The translations under genes were made by a program, and so were the position numbers. Below, piece by piece: positions 36,409 to 45,452 of a DNA stretch of 64,000 bases. This DNA is from Tolypothrix bouteillei VB521301. GTDB lineage: Bacteria > Cyanobacteriota > Cyanobacteriia > Cyanobacteriales > Nostocaceae. The notes beneath the pieces are model-generated. The model was not told where the DNA came from. It searched no databases and saw only the letters and a list, made by a program, of their open reading frames with translations. Positions within the stretch are counted from its first letter, which is position 1; each line of letters starts with the position of its first letter. The DNA lies in contig NZ_JHEG04000001.1 in assembly GCF_000760695.4 (NCBI RefSeq), positions 4,110,885 to 4,174,884 of the forward strand, read 5' to 3'.

Positions 36409-38373
36409 ATGAAACATTTTTCATCAGTCATATTTTTTATACCACTGCTAGGCTGCGTTTACGGAGGCATTTCCTCCATAGCGCAGGTTCAAACCAGTAC
36501 ATCATGTACGCCGAACATCAAAGGTATTCAGGGCAAATACCCTGAAAAAATGAATTTTGTCAACGTTACAGCCTACCCTTTCTGCGTCAAAACAAACCTT
36601 AATCCCGAAAACCGAGAGGCTGTAAGGCGGAATACCATTGCTATTCAAAAAGCAATTGATGAAGTTGCTAATCGGCAATTTGCTATCAAAACATTGTATT
36701 TTCCTAAAGGTGTTTATTATTTCGATAATACCCTTGATTTTACAAATAACGGTTGGCAAAAGCTTCCCCGTTATTTATCCGTATTGGGCGATAGTCCAAA
36801 GGATTCGATTATTAAGCTTGTTGATAACGCGCCAGGTTTCAAAAATCCCGATCGACCTAAGGTCTTCTGGAAAATGGCAAATTCCAACCGGGCGCAGAAC
36901 GACGCGCACAACAATTATGTACGCGACCTTAGTATCAGGACAGGAGCCAATAATCTTGGGGTAGTAGCAGTTGATTACGTTGCTAACAACAATGGTACTA
37001 TCGAGAACGTTGCAATCCGCTCCGACGATCCTCAAAAACGTGGTGCGGTTGGGCTGGGTATGTTGCAAAGGTGGCCTGGTCCTTCGTTCGTCAAAGATAT
37101 TGAGGTTGAAGGCTTTGACTACGGCATCAAACTTTTAAGCGGTCAATACGGCGTTTTCTTTGAGAAAGTTATCCTCAAGGATCAATTGAAAGTCGGCTTT
37201 TATGATAACAATTACGCTGTAGTGCGTAATTTTGTGAGTAGCAATAAAAATCCGGTACCGGCATTCCAATCTAGTAAACAACCAGAGCAGCATTCGACAA
37301 TAATTGATGCCGTTGCTGTATATACCGGGAAAAAAGCAACTGATACGCCTGCATTCGATGTAGGAGCTTCCCAAAGCTTCTTACGTAACGCGACTATCAA
37401 AGGATATAAATACTCTTTGATAAAGGATACAACGAAATTAAGTGGTTTTATTCGCGAGTACGCATCGAAAAAGTCCAAGCTATTCTCCAAAAGCCCAGAC
37501 GTGTCAATGAATATTCCCGTCCCATCCTCTATTCAGTGCGATAGCTGCAACGACCCAAAAAACTGGTATATCATTGAATCAAAAGGTCCAACTCGTAACT
37601 GGGTCGGACATGATTACACTGACGAAATTCAAAAGGCATTTGCATCTGGCAAGCCAGTCATTCAATTTGCACAGATTCCGGGTCTTCCATCCAAAGATAC
37701 ATGGCCCACTAATGTTATTCGCTTCCGTAAACCACTCATCGTTCCTTCCCACGTTAAGCGGATCAATTTCTGGTATCAAGGCAACGATAAAACTACGAAT
37801 TTTCCCGCAGGCAAATCGCTTTACGTTGTAAGTGGCAAAAAAACTGATACTCCACTCATCCTGGATACCCCAGGCGGTGGCGGAATCCATCACATTGGAT
37901 CGCGTACCCTGCTGATTAAATCCTCGTGTATTGACTATAAATCTGTTCCAGGAGCAGGCAATGTCTATTTTGAAGATTACTGTGGCTCCTTTACAGTAGC
38001 CAAAGGACAAAAAGCCTATGGTTGGGCTCTTAATCCAGAAAGAGAGCGGTATATTCACAACAAGGGTGGCTCGTTACGTATTGTTGGATTAAAATACGAG
38101 GGCAATCAGACTGTTATTAAAACATTCGATGGTGGTAAAACTGAATTGCTAGGCGGCTACATTTATGCCTTAGGGGATTGGGCCAAAAATCGAGCTATCT
38201 TTGAAAGCTATGATTCCGAACATTCTCTTATCTATCTCGTCGTCAACCACGGTCATGCCGGTTACGATTGGTCAGTAAAGGAAGTGCGTGGCAACACGGT
38301 GAAGACCCGCAGTGGTGTCTCGGATCGTAACGTGCTTCATGTCGGTTACAAAGCAGTCCCCGCTCCGAGGTAG
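36409..38373 (+). CDS. Secreted beta-helix protein, pectate-lyase superfamily type
   Basis: I choose ATG at 36409 over an upstream TTG because it begins a signal peptide (MKHFSSVIFFIPLLGCVYGG). LLGC could be a lipobox with Cys16, or cleavage may fall after SSIAQ near residue 26. The 654-residue product has the opening of pectate-lyase-superfamily helices (RRNTIAIQKAIDEVANRQ, LYFPKGVYYFDNTLDF), repeated N-G-x-I-x-N-V-type turns, and a second such repeat later (EIQKAFASGKPVIQFAQIPG). Such proteins bind or cut polysaccharides. Its place at the end of the polysaccharide locus suggests a role in glycan trimming or retention. A decayed relative lies at 14984-15905. Confidence 0.8.
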   Translation: MKHFSSVIFFIPLLGCVYGGISSIAQVQTSTSCTPNIKGIQGKYPEKMNFVNVTAYPFCVKTNLNPENREAVRRNTIAIQKAIDEVANRQFAIKTLYFPKGVYYFDNTLDFTNNGWQKLPRYLSVLGDSPKDSIIKLVDNAPGFKNPDRPKVFWKMANSNRAQNDAHNNYVRDLSIRTGANNLGVVAVDYVANNNGTIENVAIRSDDPQKRGAVGLGMLQRWPGPSFVKDIEVEGFDYGIKLLSGQYGVFFEKVILKDQLKVGFYDNNYAVVRNFVSSNKNPVPAFQSSKQPEQHSTIIDAVAVYTGKKATDTPAFDVGASQSFLRNATIKGYKYSLIKDTTKLSGFIREYASKKSKLFSKSPDVSMNIPVPSSIQCDSCNDPKNWYIIESKGPTRNWVGHDYTDEIQKAFASGKPVIQFAQIPGLPSKDTWPTNVIRFRKPLIVPSHVKRINFWYQGNDKTTNFPAGKSLYVVSGKKTDTPLILDTPGGGGIHHIGSRTLLIKSSCIDYKSVPGAGNVYFEDYCGSFTVAKGQKAYGWALNPERERYIHNKGGSLRIVGLKYEGNQTVIKTFDGGKTELLGGYIYALGDWAKNRAIFESYDSEHSLIYLVVNHGHAGYDWSVKEVRGNTVKTRSGVSDRNVLHVGYKAVPAPR

Positions 38374-38405
38374 TGTCGAATACTGTTAACGAATTACACA
38401 AAACC

Positions 38406-39587
38406 TCAATTTGTCAGGTGGGTAATCTTGGCATTGTCCACTTTATGGTTAAGAGGAAATGCTAAGTATTTAGCACCTTTTCTATAAATTAACCAATATA
38501 AGAAAGATTGGATATACAAGAATTTATCTTGCCAACGTTCTCTTACTTGAAGATGGTAAAGGCTTTTGCCAAGAAACCTTTCTGAAGTTCTAACTTCACC
38601 AAAAAGCTCGTTATAGATTTTAGGTAACAAAGTAGGTACTATATTATCTTCTGTTATCTTTTGCCATGTTTCTTTTGGTAAAGCAACTCCAAAAAGATGA
38701 TTCACCAAGTATAGCCCTAAACAAAGTATCCGCCTACAGCCTAAAGTTTGGCTCAATTCGAGGACTTTTTCCCAATTTAGGTTCGGGTGATTTTGAACAA
38801 GCGTAGCAAGATCGCACAGCCATGCTAGTCGTATCCACATATGCCTAGATCCATGTACGCAGAGAATTGGTATCCAATCTTCTAAAGGTAAGTTGGATAT
38901 AGTTGTGCCTGCAAAGGAAAACGGTTCTATATCTTGCCACAAGTGTTTGGGTTCAATGGAAGACACATACTTTGGAGCAATTCGCCAATGCACTTCTATA
39001 AGAATTCCTTTTTGAGGGTGAAAAAAGTCATAGGTATGCTCAGTTTTAGCTCTCAAGTAGTCAAGTTCTTCTGCATAAGTCATTTCAAGTTTGGGTTGAT
39101 ATCCCTGAGAAATCAGCAGTTTTTTAACAGCAAAGATATCTTGTTGCTGAACTAAGATATCCAAGTCTACGAACTGACGCAAAGCTACATTACCGTATAT
39201 TAAGTTTGCTAAAACTGGTCCTTTGTATGGTACGGCGACAATTCCTTGCTCTTTCAAGAAATTTAGGAGCTTAAGAAGTTCTCCAGTAAGAAATAAGTTA
39301 CGCGTAGCAATAGATTGAAAGATGCTGCGGAACTTTTGTAAGGTAGATTCAGAGATATCTTTTGGACAAATCGTATTAAGGCGAGTGTATAGCAAAGGTA
39401 TTACACCATGTGTATATGCTAAGTGAATTAAATTCTCCCAATCTATCTTTTTTTGAACCAATATTTGAATTTTTTGCGTAGTTACATCATCAATTTCTGG
39501 ACGGATACAACAAAGTATTAGCTCTATTTCGGGTTTAGTACTAATTCGTAAATTTTGATTTTCTGGGTTTTTAGATAAAGTTGTCAT
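38406..39587 (-). CDS. Lasso-cluster nucleotidyltransferase family protein
   Basis: The 393-residue protein has PYKGPVLANLIYGNVALRQF followed by VDLDILV (Asp141, Asp143), the metal-binding D-x-D of the uncharacterised nucleotidyltransferase family found beside lasso-peptide and related peptide clusters (PF14907-type). In related lasso clusters such a protein modifies the phosphorylated C-terminus set by the cluster kinase. Its start overlaps the exporter stop by four bases (ATGA), so the two are translationally coupled. It converges with the beta-helix gene 32 bases away. Confidence 0.82.
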   Translation of the reverse strand: MTTLSKNPENQNLRISTKPEIELILCCIRPEIDDVTTQKIQILVQKKIDWENLIHLAYTHGVIPLLYTRLNTICPKDISESTLQKFRSIFQSIATRNLFLTGELLKLLNFLKEQGIVAVPYKGPVLANLIYGNVALRQFVDLDILVQQQDIFAVKKLLISQGYQPKLEMTYAEELDYLRAKTEHTYDFFHPQKGILIEVHWRIAPKYVSSIEPKHLWQDIEPFSFAGTTISNLPLEDWIPILCVHGSRHMWIRLAWLCDLATLVQNHPNLNWEKVLELSQTLGCRRILCLGLYLVNHLFGVALPKETWQKITEDNIVPTLLPKIYNELFGEVRTSERFLGKSLYHLQVRERWQDKFLYIQSFLYWLIYRKGAKYLAFPLNHKVDNAKITHLTN

Positions 39588-41461
39588 AAATGAGTTGAAT
39601 TACCTTTGTGTTGTTTTAAACTTCCAACCACACTACTTTCAAATGAATTGCTTGTACCAGCTTGCATTTGTGATTTCCAAGATTCAGCGTAGAGACTGTC
39701 TTGAGCCAAGAGTTCATCGTGAGTACCTGACTCCACAATCTGACCGGCACGCATAACATGAATAATGTCTGCCCGCATAGCCAAAGTGAAACGGTGAGTA
39801 ATGACAATAGCAGTGCGATCGCTTGCCAAGGTGCGAAATCGTTCTAGCCAGTCGTGTTCAGCCCAAGGGTCCATAGCGCTTGTAGGTTCATCCAAAATAA
39901 TGATTTGAGCGCGTCTAAAAAATGCCCGTGCCAGAGCCAGACGCTGCCATTGGCCACCGCTTAAATCGGTTCCTTCTGGAAACAACTTACCCAACATCGT
40001 GTTATACCCTTGGGGCAGTTGCATAATCTTATCGTCAATACCCGAGGCTTTAGCAGCAGCTTCAATCTCTGTCTGATTCGATGCTGCCCATATATCACCC
40101 AAAGCAATATTTTCACTAACTGTTGTGTAGTAGGGAATTGGAGACTGAAACAAAACAGTAATTAACCTACGGAGTTCTTGTACGGAAAACTCACGTATAT
40201 CTATGCCATCTAATTCAATGCTTCCTGATTCAGGGTCATAAAAGCGACATAAAAGCTTAATCAGCGTACTTTTTCCTGCACCATTATCACCAACAACTAC
40301 CACAATTTTGCCAGCAGGCAATATTAGGTTAAAGTTCTCTAACACTGGTTTTTCTGTACCGGGATAGCGGAACGTAACTTGCCGAAAGTGAATTCCCTGT
40401 TTGGGTATTGCTGGTACGGGCAAAGGATTAGGCGGATTTACAATTTTGGGTTGGATCTGCAAGAACTCAAACAAGTTACTGATAAATAAACCATTACGAT
40501 AAATCTGCCCTAAGTTACCTAACAAAGATTTGACAATACCCTGTCCTTGATTAAACGCCTGAACAAAGAGGGCTAAATCCCCTAAACTCAGAATTCCTAG
40601 CAATACTTGCCTTCCCATCCAAGCTAAAGCAACACCAGAAACGAGCAGCACAAAGATGGCAGCAGCAAATCGACCTAAAGTTTGCTTTTTCAGTAGCTTA
40701 AGTTTTTCTTGTGTGAGTTGTCGATGCAACTTTTTGTAAGACGACTGAAAATAATCACCAAAGTCAAACAGCCGTACTTCCGCCGCCGTTTGGTCACCGG
40801 TCAAAAGCGAGTCATAATAAATTAACCAGCGACGAACAGTTGTTGTTCGTTGCGACCATTGATACTGAATTTTATTTAGATACATTAATATATAGAATGC
40901 AGGGAAAGCACTAACTACTAGAATCATCGGCAGCCAAAGACCATAGGGTAACAAGATTGCTGCCACAGCAAACAGAGTAATGCTATTTTGCAATAAACTA
41001 CCCGTACTTTCTAGTAATGCGAGAGCTCGCCCACTTGCTCCTTCCTTAGCTCGGTTAAGCTTATCGTTATCCTCTGAGGATTCATAAAAGCAGTAATCAA
41101 CAGCAACGCACTGTTTATGAATCAAATCAGTGACATAATCGTGTACTAGTTCTGATTGAGCAGTACGAATCCATTCACCCGCACTACTAAAAAACTCGCC
41201 TACGAGTAACAAACCTCCAATTACCCCTACGGGAGCCAAAATCTTCTGGATGCTCGTCCAAGAAACACCGCCTCCAACAACTACCACCAAATTATCTACT
41301 AGTTGTCGAAGCAGAGTCATGGAGATAGCGGGAAGCAATCCTTGAACTAGCAGCATAATTATCCAAGCTACAGTCCAGTATCGCGATGCGGCCCAAACCA
41401 AGCTAAAAATTTTATGTATTTGAAATAGAATTTTATTCGCGCTACTAAATTGTCTTAACAA
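39584..41461 (-). CDS. Lasso-peptide ABC exporter (D protein type)
   Basis: A 625-residue half-transporter: membrane domain at about 20-330, ATPase domain at about 355-605. Walker A VGDNGAGKST, signature DLSGGQWQRLALARAF, Walker B IIILDEPTSAMD and the switch His in VITHRFTL are all intact, so the homodimer should hydrolyse ATP at both sites. There is no N-terminal C39 peptidase, as expected when leader removal is done by B2. The start is TTG at 41461 with AGAGGTG ten bases upstream. The neighbours indicate export of the mature peptide and self-protection. Confidence 0.88.
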   Translation of the reverse strand: MLRQFSSANKILFQIHKIFSLVWAASRYWTVAWIIMLLVQGLLPAISMTLLRQLVDNLVVVVGGGVSWTSIQKILAPVGVIGGLLLVGEFFSSAGEWIRTAQSELVHDYVTDLIHKQCVAVDYCFYESSEDNDKLNRAKEGASGRALALLESTGSLLQNSITLFAVAAILLPYGLWLPMILVVSAFPAFYILMYLNKIQYQWSQRTTTVRRWLIYYDSLLTGDQTAAEVRLFDFGDYFQSSYKKLHRQLTQEKLKLLKKQTLGRFAAAIFVLLVSGVALAWMGRQVLLGILSLGDLALFVQAFNQGQGIVKSLLGNLGQIYRNGLFISNLFEFLQIQPKIVNPPNPLPVPAIPKQGIHFRQVTFRYPGTEKPVLENFNLILPAGKIVVVVGDNGAGKSTLIKLLCRFYDPESGSIELDGIDIREFSVQELRRLITVLFQSPIPYYTTVSENIALGDIWAASNQTEIEAAAKASGIDDKIMQLPQGYNTMLGKLFPEGTDLSGGQWQRLALARAFFRRAQIIILDEPTSAMDPWAEHDWLERFRTLASDRTAIVITHRFTLAMRADIIHVMRAGQIVESGTHDELLAQDSLYAESWKSQMQAGTSNSFESSVVGSLKQHKGNSTHL

Positions 41462-41542
41462 CGTAACAGCACCTCTTAATATTAGGGATAAAGAATAGAG
41501 TTTGAAGCCACTTGACAGCTAACAGTAAACGATAAAAGGCAG

Positions 41543-42445
41543 CTAGAAAATTCTCGCCATCGTTTTTTGGTCACAATTTGATGTTGGTATCAAGTCATTC
41601 TCAATCAACTTTACAAGTTGTGGTAAATCAGTTAAGCCGGGTTTGCGAGTGAAACGACAGAAACTAATATTTTTAATAAGCTCGCCACACAAACGCATAT
41701 GAGAATTCATAAATTCTGCATCTGTCATGACTTTCATGGCGCGAGTATGACGTACTAACTCAATAAAAGCTTCCTGAGGTTGTAGCTTGACGATTTCGTG
41801 AGATGTTCCTTTAGCAAGTACATAAATTCGCTCAAGCGGTAAGGGAGATGAGTAGAAACCACGAGCAAACTTATAAGATAATTTGGATGCATTTTGGAAA
41901 ACCGGATGCAACCCCTTAGTATCGTGTCCTAAAGAAGTAAGTGCCTCGGGAAAAAGTTTGAACTGAGGATAAGCAGGAATAACAATCGGGTTGCCTGCCG
42001 CAAATTGAATAGCCATGGCATCATCTGTTAATATGTCGTACCCTTTACTATGAAATGCTGCTGCTAAAGTTGACTTACCCCACCCGGAACCACCCATAAA
42101 CGCCACTGCTTTTTTGTCCATACGAATACAACTTGCATGTAGAACTAGTAGTCCCCTTTGACGCAGCAGTACGCATAATACAGGACCTAAAATTACAGTG
42201 CTTAGAAGAGTTTCGTCCACATGCGGTACGGGATTCATAACAATTTCCTGTCCGTCACGAATCAAAAACTCACCTACTTCTGGTATTCCTCCCACAACAT
42301 TTTTGCTACCTTCTTGTTCCCTTGCAGTTGCACGATCTACTTTACCAAATCGTACAATTATATCAGGCTCATCCTCAGTTTCAATTAATTGAGCAAGTGG
42401 CAATTCTGACGCAATGCATAAGTTGTATGCTTTGTAGATTTTCAT
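41543..42445 (-). CDS. HprK-like kinase of the lasso cluster
   Basis: The 300-residue protein has a P-loop FMGGSGWGKSTLAAAF (118-126 in detail) and the HPr-kinase-type DDAMAIQF segment. In the paeninodin-type clusters, a homologous kinase phosphorylates the C-terminal serine of the precursor. Here the precursor ends G-K-L-E, so a C-terminal serine is absent and the target must be different (for example an internal serine) or the tail must be trimmed first. It is downstream of the precursor gene, separated by a 25-base hairpin. Confidence 0.85.
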   Translation of the reverse strand: MKIYKAYNLCIASELPLAQLIETEDEPDIIVRFGKVDRATAREQEGSKNVVGGIPEVGEFLIRDGQEIVMNPVPHVDETLLSTVILGPVLCVLLRQRGLLVLHASCIRMDKKAVAFMGGSGWGKSTLAAAFHSKGYDILTDDAMAIQFAAGNPIVIPAYPQFKLFPEALTSLGHDTKGLHPVFQNASKLSYKFARGFYSSPLPLERIYVLAKGTSHEIVKLQPQEAFIELVRHTRAMKVMTDAEFMNSHMRLCGELIKNISFCRFTRKPGLTDLPQLVKLIENDLIPTSNCDQKTMARIF

Positions 42446-42487
42446 AATAAATCCGAGGTTAGATAAGTATTGCCTACCAAAAGTTTC

Positions 42488-42513
42488 GTAAGGTGGGCAA
42501 TGCCCACCCTACT
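42488..42513 (-). terminator. GTGGGCA/TGCCCAC hairpin between precursor and kinase
   Basis: GGTGGGC (42492-42498) pairs with GCCCACC (42502-42508), extended by a GTA/TAC end. It is a common dispersed cyanobacterial repeat. In this place it may partly stop transcription after the precursor gene, giving more precursor than kinase and exporter message. Confidence 0.55.
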
Positions 42514-42566
42514 TTATCTTTCAAAAGTCCAATAGGATTCCTACATTTGCGCCTTTGCGTCTAACT

Positions 42567-42773
42567 TTATTCCAACTTTCCGCAATTAGCGTTAGATGGA
42601 GCAGGTCCTATACAAAGATCGCTTGAACCCGCGTCGGGGGAAGCCGCAGCACTGGAGTTAACATTGCCGTTGAAGAACAAAAAGTCATTGTTTGATGAGC
42701 TGCCAAGAATTTGGGTAATCTCAGCAACATTACCGTAAACAGTCAGCTTGGGAGCTGTGTATCTACTTTTCAT
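42567..42773 (-). CDS. Lasso-peptide precursor (A)
   Basis: The 68-residue peptide starts MKSRYTAPKLTVYGNVAEIT, which fits the lasso leader motif Y5-x2-P8-x-L10-x3-G14-x5-T20 bound by the B1 recognition domain. With Thr20 at position -2, the core would begin at Ile22 (ILGSSSNND) and Asp30 would be core residue 9. A core from Gly24 would put Asp30 at residue 7. Both ring sizes are known. The core would be 45-47 residues, longer than characterised cores, with two Cys (54, 64). The start is ATG at 42773 behind CAGGAGATAG. It sits between the cyclase and kinase genes. Confidence 0.85.
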   Translation of the reverse strand: MKSRYTAPKLTVYGNVAEITQILGSSSNNDFLFFNGNVNSSAAASPDAGSSDLCIGPAPSNANCGKLE

Positions 42774-42827
42774 GAATCTATCTCCTGATTTTGAGTATAT
42801 AGTTAACGGAGTTATTTGTTGCAGATA

Positions 42828-42963
42828 GCACCAACCTGGACTTACAGCGTAGCTTTTTGATTAAAACCACAACCTGCCAAGCTCTCAGTCTGTGGTGATG
42901 CACCAGCTTAACTGGACTTACGGCGATCGCACTGTTATCTATACAGATTCACCACCTGCCAAG
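42828..42963 (-). promoter_or_regulatory. Tandem structured-repeat leader upstream of the precursor gene
   Basis: Two similar units lie in the 199-base gap between cyclase and precursor. On the minus strand each reads CTTGGCAGGT-x-GTG ... TAAGTCCAG ... GGTGC (42963-42900 and 42881-42828). In each, CTTGG can pair with CCAG(G) to close a stem. Their location in the 5' leader of the precursor message suggests a regulatory RNA or protein-binding repeat, but no known riboswitch fits. Confidence 0.4.
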
Positions 42964-42972
42964 TTTACGTAA

Positions 42973-45003
42973 TTAGGGTACTAATCCTTTAAATTCCAGC
43001 GATAATGCCAAAATCACTGCTTGCCAAACTGCTATACAATCACTGTCAGCGATTTGACTCCCTGGTGATAAGATTCGTTGATAAGCTGCTTGCAAAAAAT
43101 CCAAATCAATATATTTTGCCATGCTTTCTATTTTGTGAGACATGACCTCATCTAGAAGTTGACGATCGCGGTTTAAAAACCCGTCATTGAAATTGGGTGT
43201 CAGATCCGCTTTTCCCCCACGCCATTGAACTTTCTCTGGCAAAATACCTGCCAAACCACGGCGCATAATCATCCGGCTCCAACCTTGGTACAACTTTTGC
43301 TCGGAAGGTAGTGCCAGACAGAATTCAACCAGTCTTTTATCCATAAATGGATGACGAGCTTCCAAGGAAAACATTGCCGCACACCGATCCATCTGCTCTA
43401 GGGTGTATGCTAATATACCCTGAGTTAGATTACGCCAATGCTCTTCTCTTACACTTAGGGGTTGGTTGGTGGAACTAACTAACTGCTGGATACGTTTATC
43501 CAAATCAATACTTTCTGCAAAGTCACGATTGACTAGAGAAGTTTGGGAAGTTGCTGAAGCTAGTGACCTCTTCTGCTTTCTCCGCCACTGGAAAAACTTC
43601 TGTAGTACTCTTGGAAGTAGAGGTTTAAGCCCGTGATGCAAAATTAACTGTTTGCGCGAACTACCAAAATGCTTGTGAATTAACTGCACGGCATTGGCAA
43701 ATTCTATCCAACGCCACTGTTTTGCTAAATTCTTGAGGTAAGGCAGACCGTAACCCCGAAACATAGCACTAGGAGAGAAATTAAAGTGTTGCGAAACTTT
43801 TGTTACTTCCTGTATAAAGGTTTTCCACTTTCCTTGATATGCAAGTTCTGTAAGCCTGCTCATACCGTGACAAACTGTCGTGTCACCGTCAAAACCATCA
43901 AGGCAAATTCGCATCCCTAAATTCTTGATAGTGCGGTTCAAGTTCCAAGGATAAAAATAACTGGAACCAAGCAGGGCTTCATCTTCGTACTGAAAAATGC
44001 AATCGAGGTTAGATAGCGGACTCAGCTGGTCTCCATAAACATAATGAGGAATGCATCCTCCTTGGTCTAATACTGCATTAATATACGGACGTTCGTCACA
44101 CTCGGTAATCTTATCAAAAATAGTTGAGATTGTATATAATTGATATTTTTCTGATTCAGTTAATAAGTTTCGAGCTACACAAGTTACAGCAGAAGAATCT
44201 AATCCACCACTCAAGTGGCTGATTATGGGAAAAGCGCTACGCAGACGGCAACGCACTGCTTCTGTAAAAATTTTTTTAAATTCCTCGGCGTAATCTTCAT
44301 CAGACTCTAACTTAATTTCACGGTTAGGGTCGAGAGACCAGTAAGACCACAGGCGTAGTTCTGATTCATTGACAACCATACTGTGCGCTGGTGGAAGCCG
44401 TAGGATGTCTTTGTAGGTTGTGATGCCTTTGTCTTCCATCATCAAGGTCAAAAAGTCAGCAATTCTAACTTCATCAAGGCAATGAGGTACTTCTGCTAAA
44501 CACAGCAATGCCTTGATCTCAGAGGCAAATAAAAAGCCTTGACGCGGTTGACAATAGTAATAAAAAGGCTTGACTCCAAAATGATCTCGCGCACAGAATA
44601 AACATTTCTTGTGCCTATCCCAAATCGCAAAGGCAAAGTCTCCCAAAAGATGCTCCGGACAAGATTCACCCCACTTCTTATAAGCAGCAAGGATAAATTC
44701 ACTATCTGTAATTTTTTCTATTGGGCGATCGCAGAAATCTAGCTTAGAGATCAACTCCTCTCGATTATCAATACGAGCATCTGCGGTAATAGCTAAATCG
44801 CCTGTTTCATTAACGAGTGGTAGTTTCTCGAATATAGATTCTGGCGTCGTCCACAGCATTCGGTGTCCCAAACCTACAGACCCGCTAACCCAAATGTCTG
44901 CACCATCGGGTCCCCGGTGTACCAAGGTATCAGTCATTGACAGTAGCTCTTGATGCTCTACATAACGATTATCAAGGTAATATATCCCTACAATACCGCT
45001 CAT
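42973..45003 (-). CDS. Lasso-peptide cyclase, asparagine-synthetase-like (C)
   Basis: The 676-residue protein has an N-terminal glutamine-amidotransferase-like domain (about 1-200) and an asparagine synthetase domain with the ATP pyrophosphatase loop SGGLDSS at 265-271. Residue 2 is Ser, not the Cys nucleophile of glutamine-dependent synthetases, so glutaminase activity should be lost, as expected for lasso cyclases, which adenylate the acceptor Asp or Glu and join it to the core N-terminus. It overlaps the B2 gene by four bases. ATG at 45003 follows GGAG. Confidence 0.93.
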   Translation of the reverse strand: MSGIVGIYYLDNRYVEHQELLSMTDTLVHRGPDGADIWVSGSVGLGHRMLWTTPESIFEKLPLVNETGDLAITADARIDNREELISKLDFCDRPIEKITDSEFILAAYKKWGESCPEHLLGDFAFAIWDRHKKCLFCARDHFGVKPFYYYCQPRQGFLFASEIKALLCLAEVPHCLDEVRIADFLTLMMEDKGITTYKDILRLPPAHSMVVNESELRLWSYWSLDPNREIKLESDEDYAEEFKKIFTEAVRCRLRSAFPIISHLSGGLDSSAVTCVARNLLTESEKYQLYTISTIFDKITECDERPYINAVLDQGGCIPHYVYGDQLSPLSNLDCIFQYEDEALLGSSYFYPWNLNRTIKNLGMRICLDGFDGDTTVCHGMSRLTELAYQGKWKTFIQEVTKVSQHFNFSPSAMFRGYGLPYLKNLAKQWRWIEFANAVQLIHKHFGSSRKQLILHHGLKPLLPRVLQKFFQWRRKQKRSLASATSQTSLVNRDFAESIDLDKRIQQLVSSTNQPLSVREEHWRNLTQGILAYTLEQMDRCAAMFSLEARHPFMDKRLVEFCLALPSEQKLYQGWSRMIMRRGLAGILPEKVQWRGGKADLTPNFNDGFLNRDRQLLDEVMSHKIESMAKYIDLDFLQAAYQRILSPGSQIADSDCIAVWQAVILALSLEFKGLVP

Positions 45004-45452
45004 AATTTGACTCCTTGTAAAGATGGCAGTGGAGTAAATCGAGAGAGGTCTATCAAATTACCAATCGCAACTCGTCCTTCATACTCAATCCAAGCATGAG
45101 CCTCTAACCTTCCTGCTGTGTCTTTGGCAACACCTATCCGTAGTTCGGACGAATACCCGTAACGGCTCATTAGCACCCAAGCAGTCAAAGCACGCGCCAA
45201 ACACTTTACCCCATATGGCATATAACGGCTAGCTACGTTTACAGCCCAAATAATTTTGCTCACAGAAACAGAACTGCTAGGAGAAGTAAAAATCAGGAAA
45301 TTCGATTGACCGATCTTGTTCAGAAGTTTAAGTAATACGCGAAACTCCAACAGCCATAACCCCATCCTGATAGTTCCCAACAGAATCACAGTTATTGCTA
45401 ACAGAGAGCGATCGCTCCCTGAAAGTTTGAACAAGCTATGTAGCTGTCTCAT
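45000..45452 (-). CDS. Lasso-peptide leader protease, transglutaminase-like (B2)
   Basis: The 150-residue protein matches the lasso B2 protease plan: Cys84 in PYGVKCLARALTAWVLMSRY and His119 in LEAHAWIEYEGRVAIGN give the transglutaminase-like catalytic pair. An N-terminal hydrophobic part (AITVILLGTIRMGLWLL) may contact the membrane. It cuts the leader from the precursor. It overlaps B1 by 17 bases and the cyclase by four, consistent with one operon. Confidence 0.92.
   Translation of the reverse strand: MRQLHSLFKLSGSDRSLLAITVILLGTIRMGLWLLEFRVLLKLLNKIGQSNFLIFTSPSSSVSVSKIIWAVNVASRYMPYGVKCLARALTAWVLMSRYGYSSELRIGVAKDTAGRLEAHAWIEYEGRVAIGNLIDLSRFTPLPSLQGVKL

Noticed and set aside
42828..42963. Glycine or other tandem riboswitch
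   Set aside because: The conserved blocks do not match any riboswitch consensus that I know.
42973..45003. Asparagine synthetase of primary metabolism
   Set aside because: Ser2, B1/B2/A/kinase neighbours and the overlap with B2 point to a lasso cyclase.
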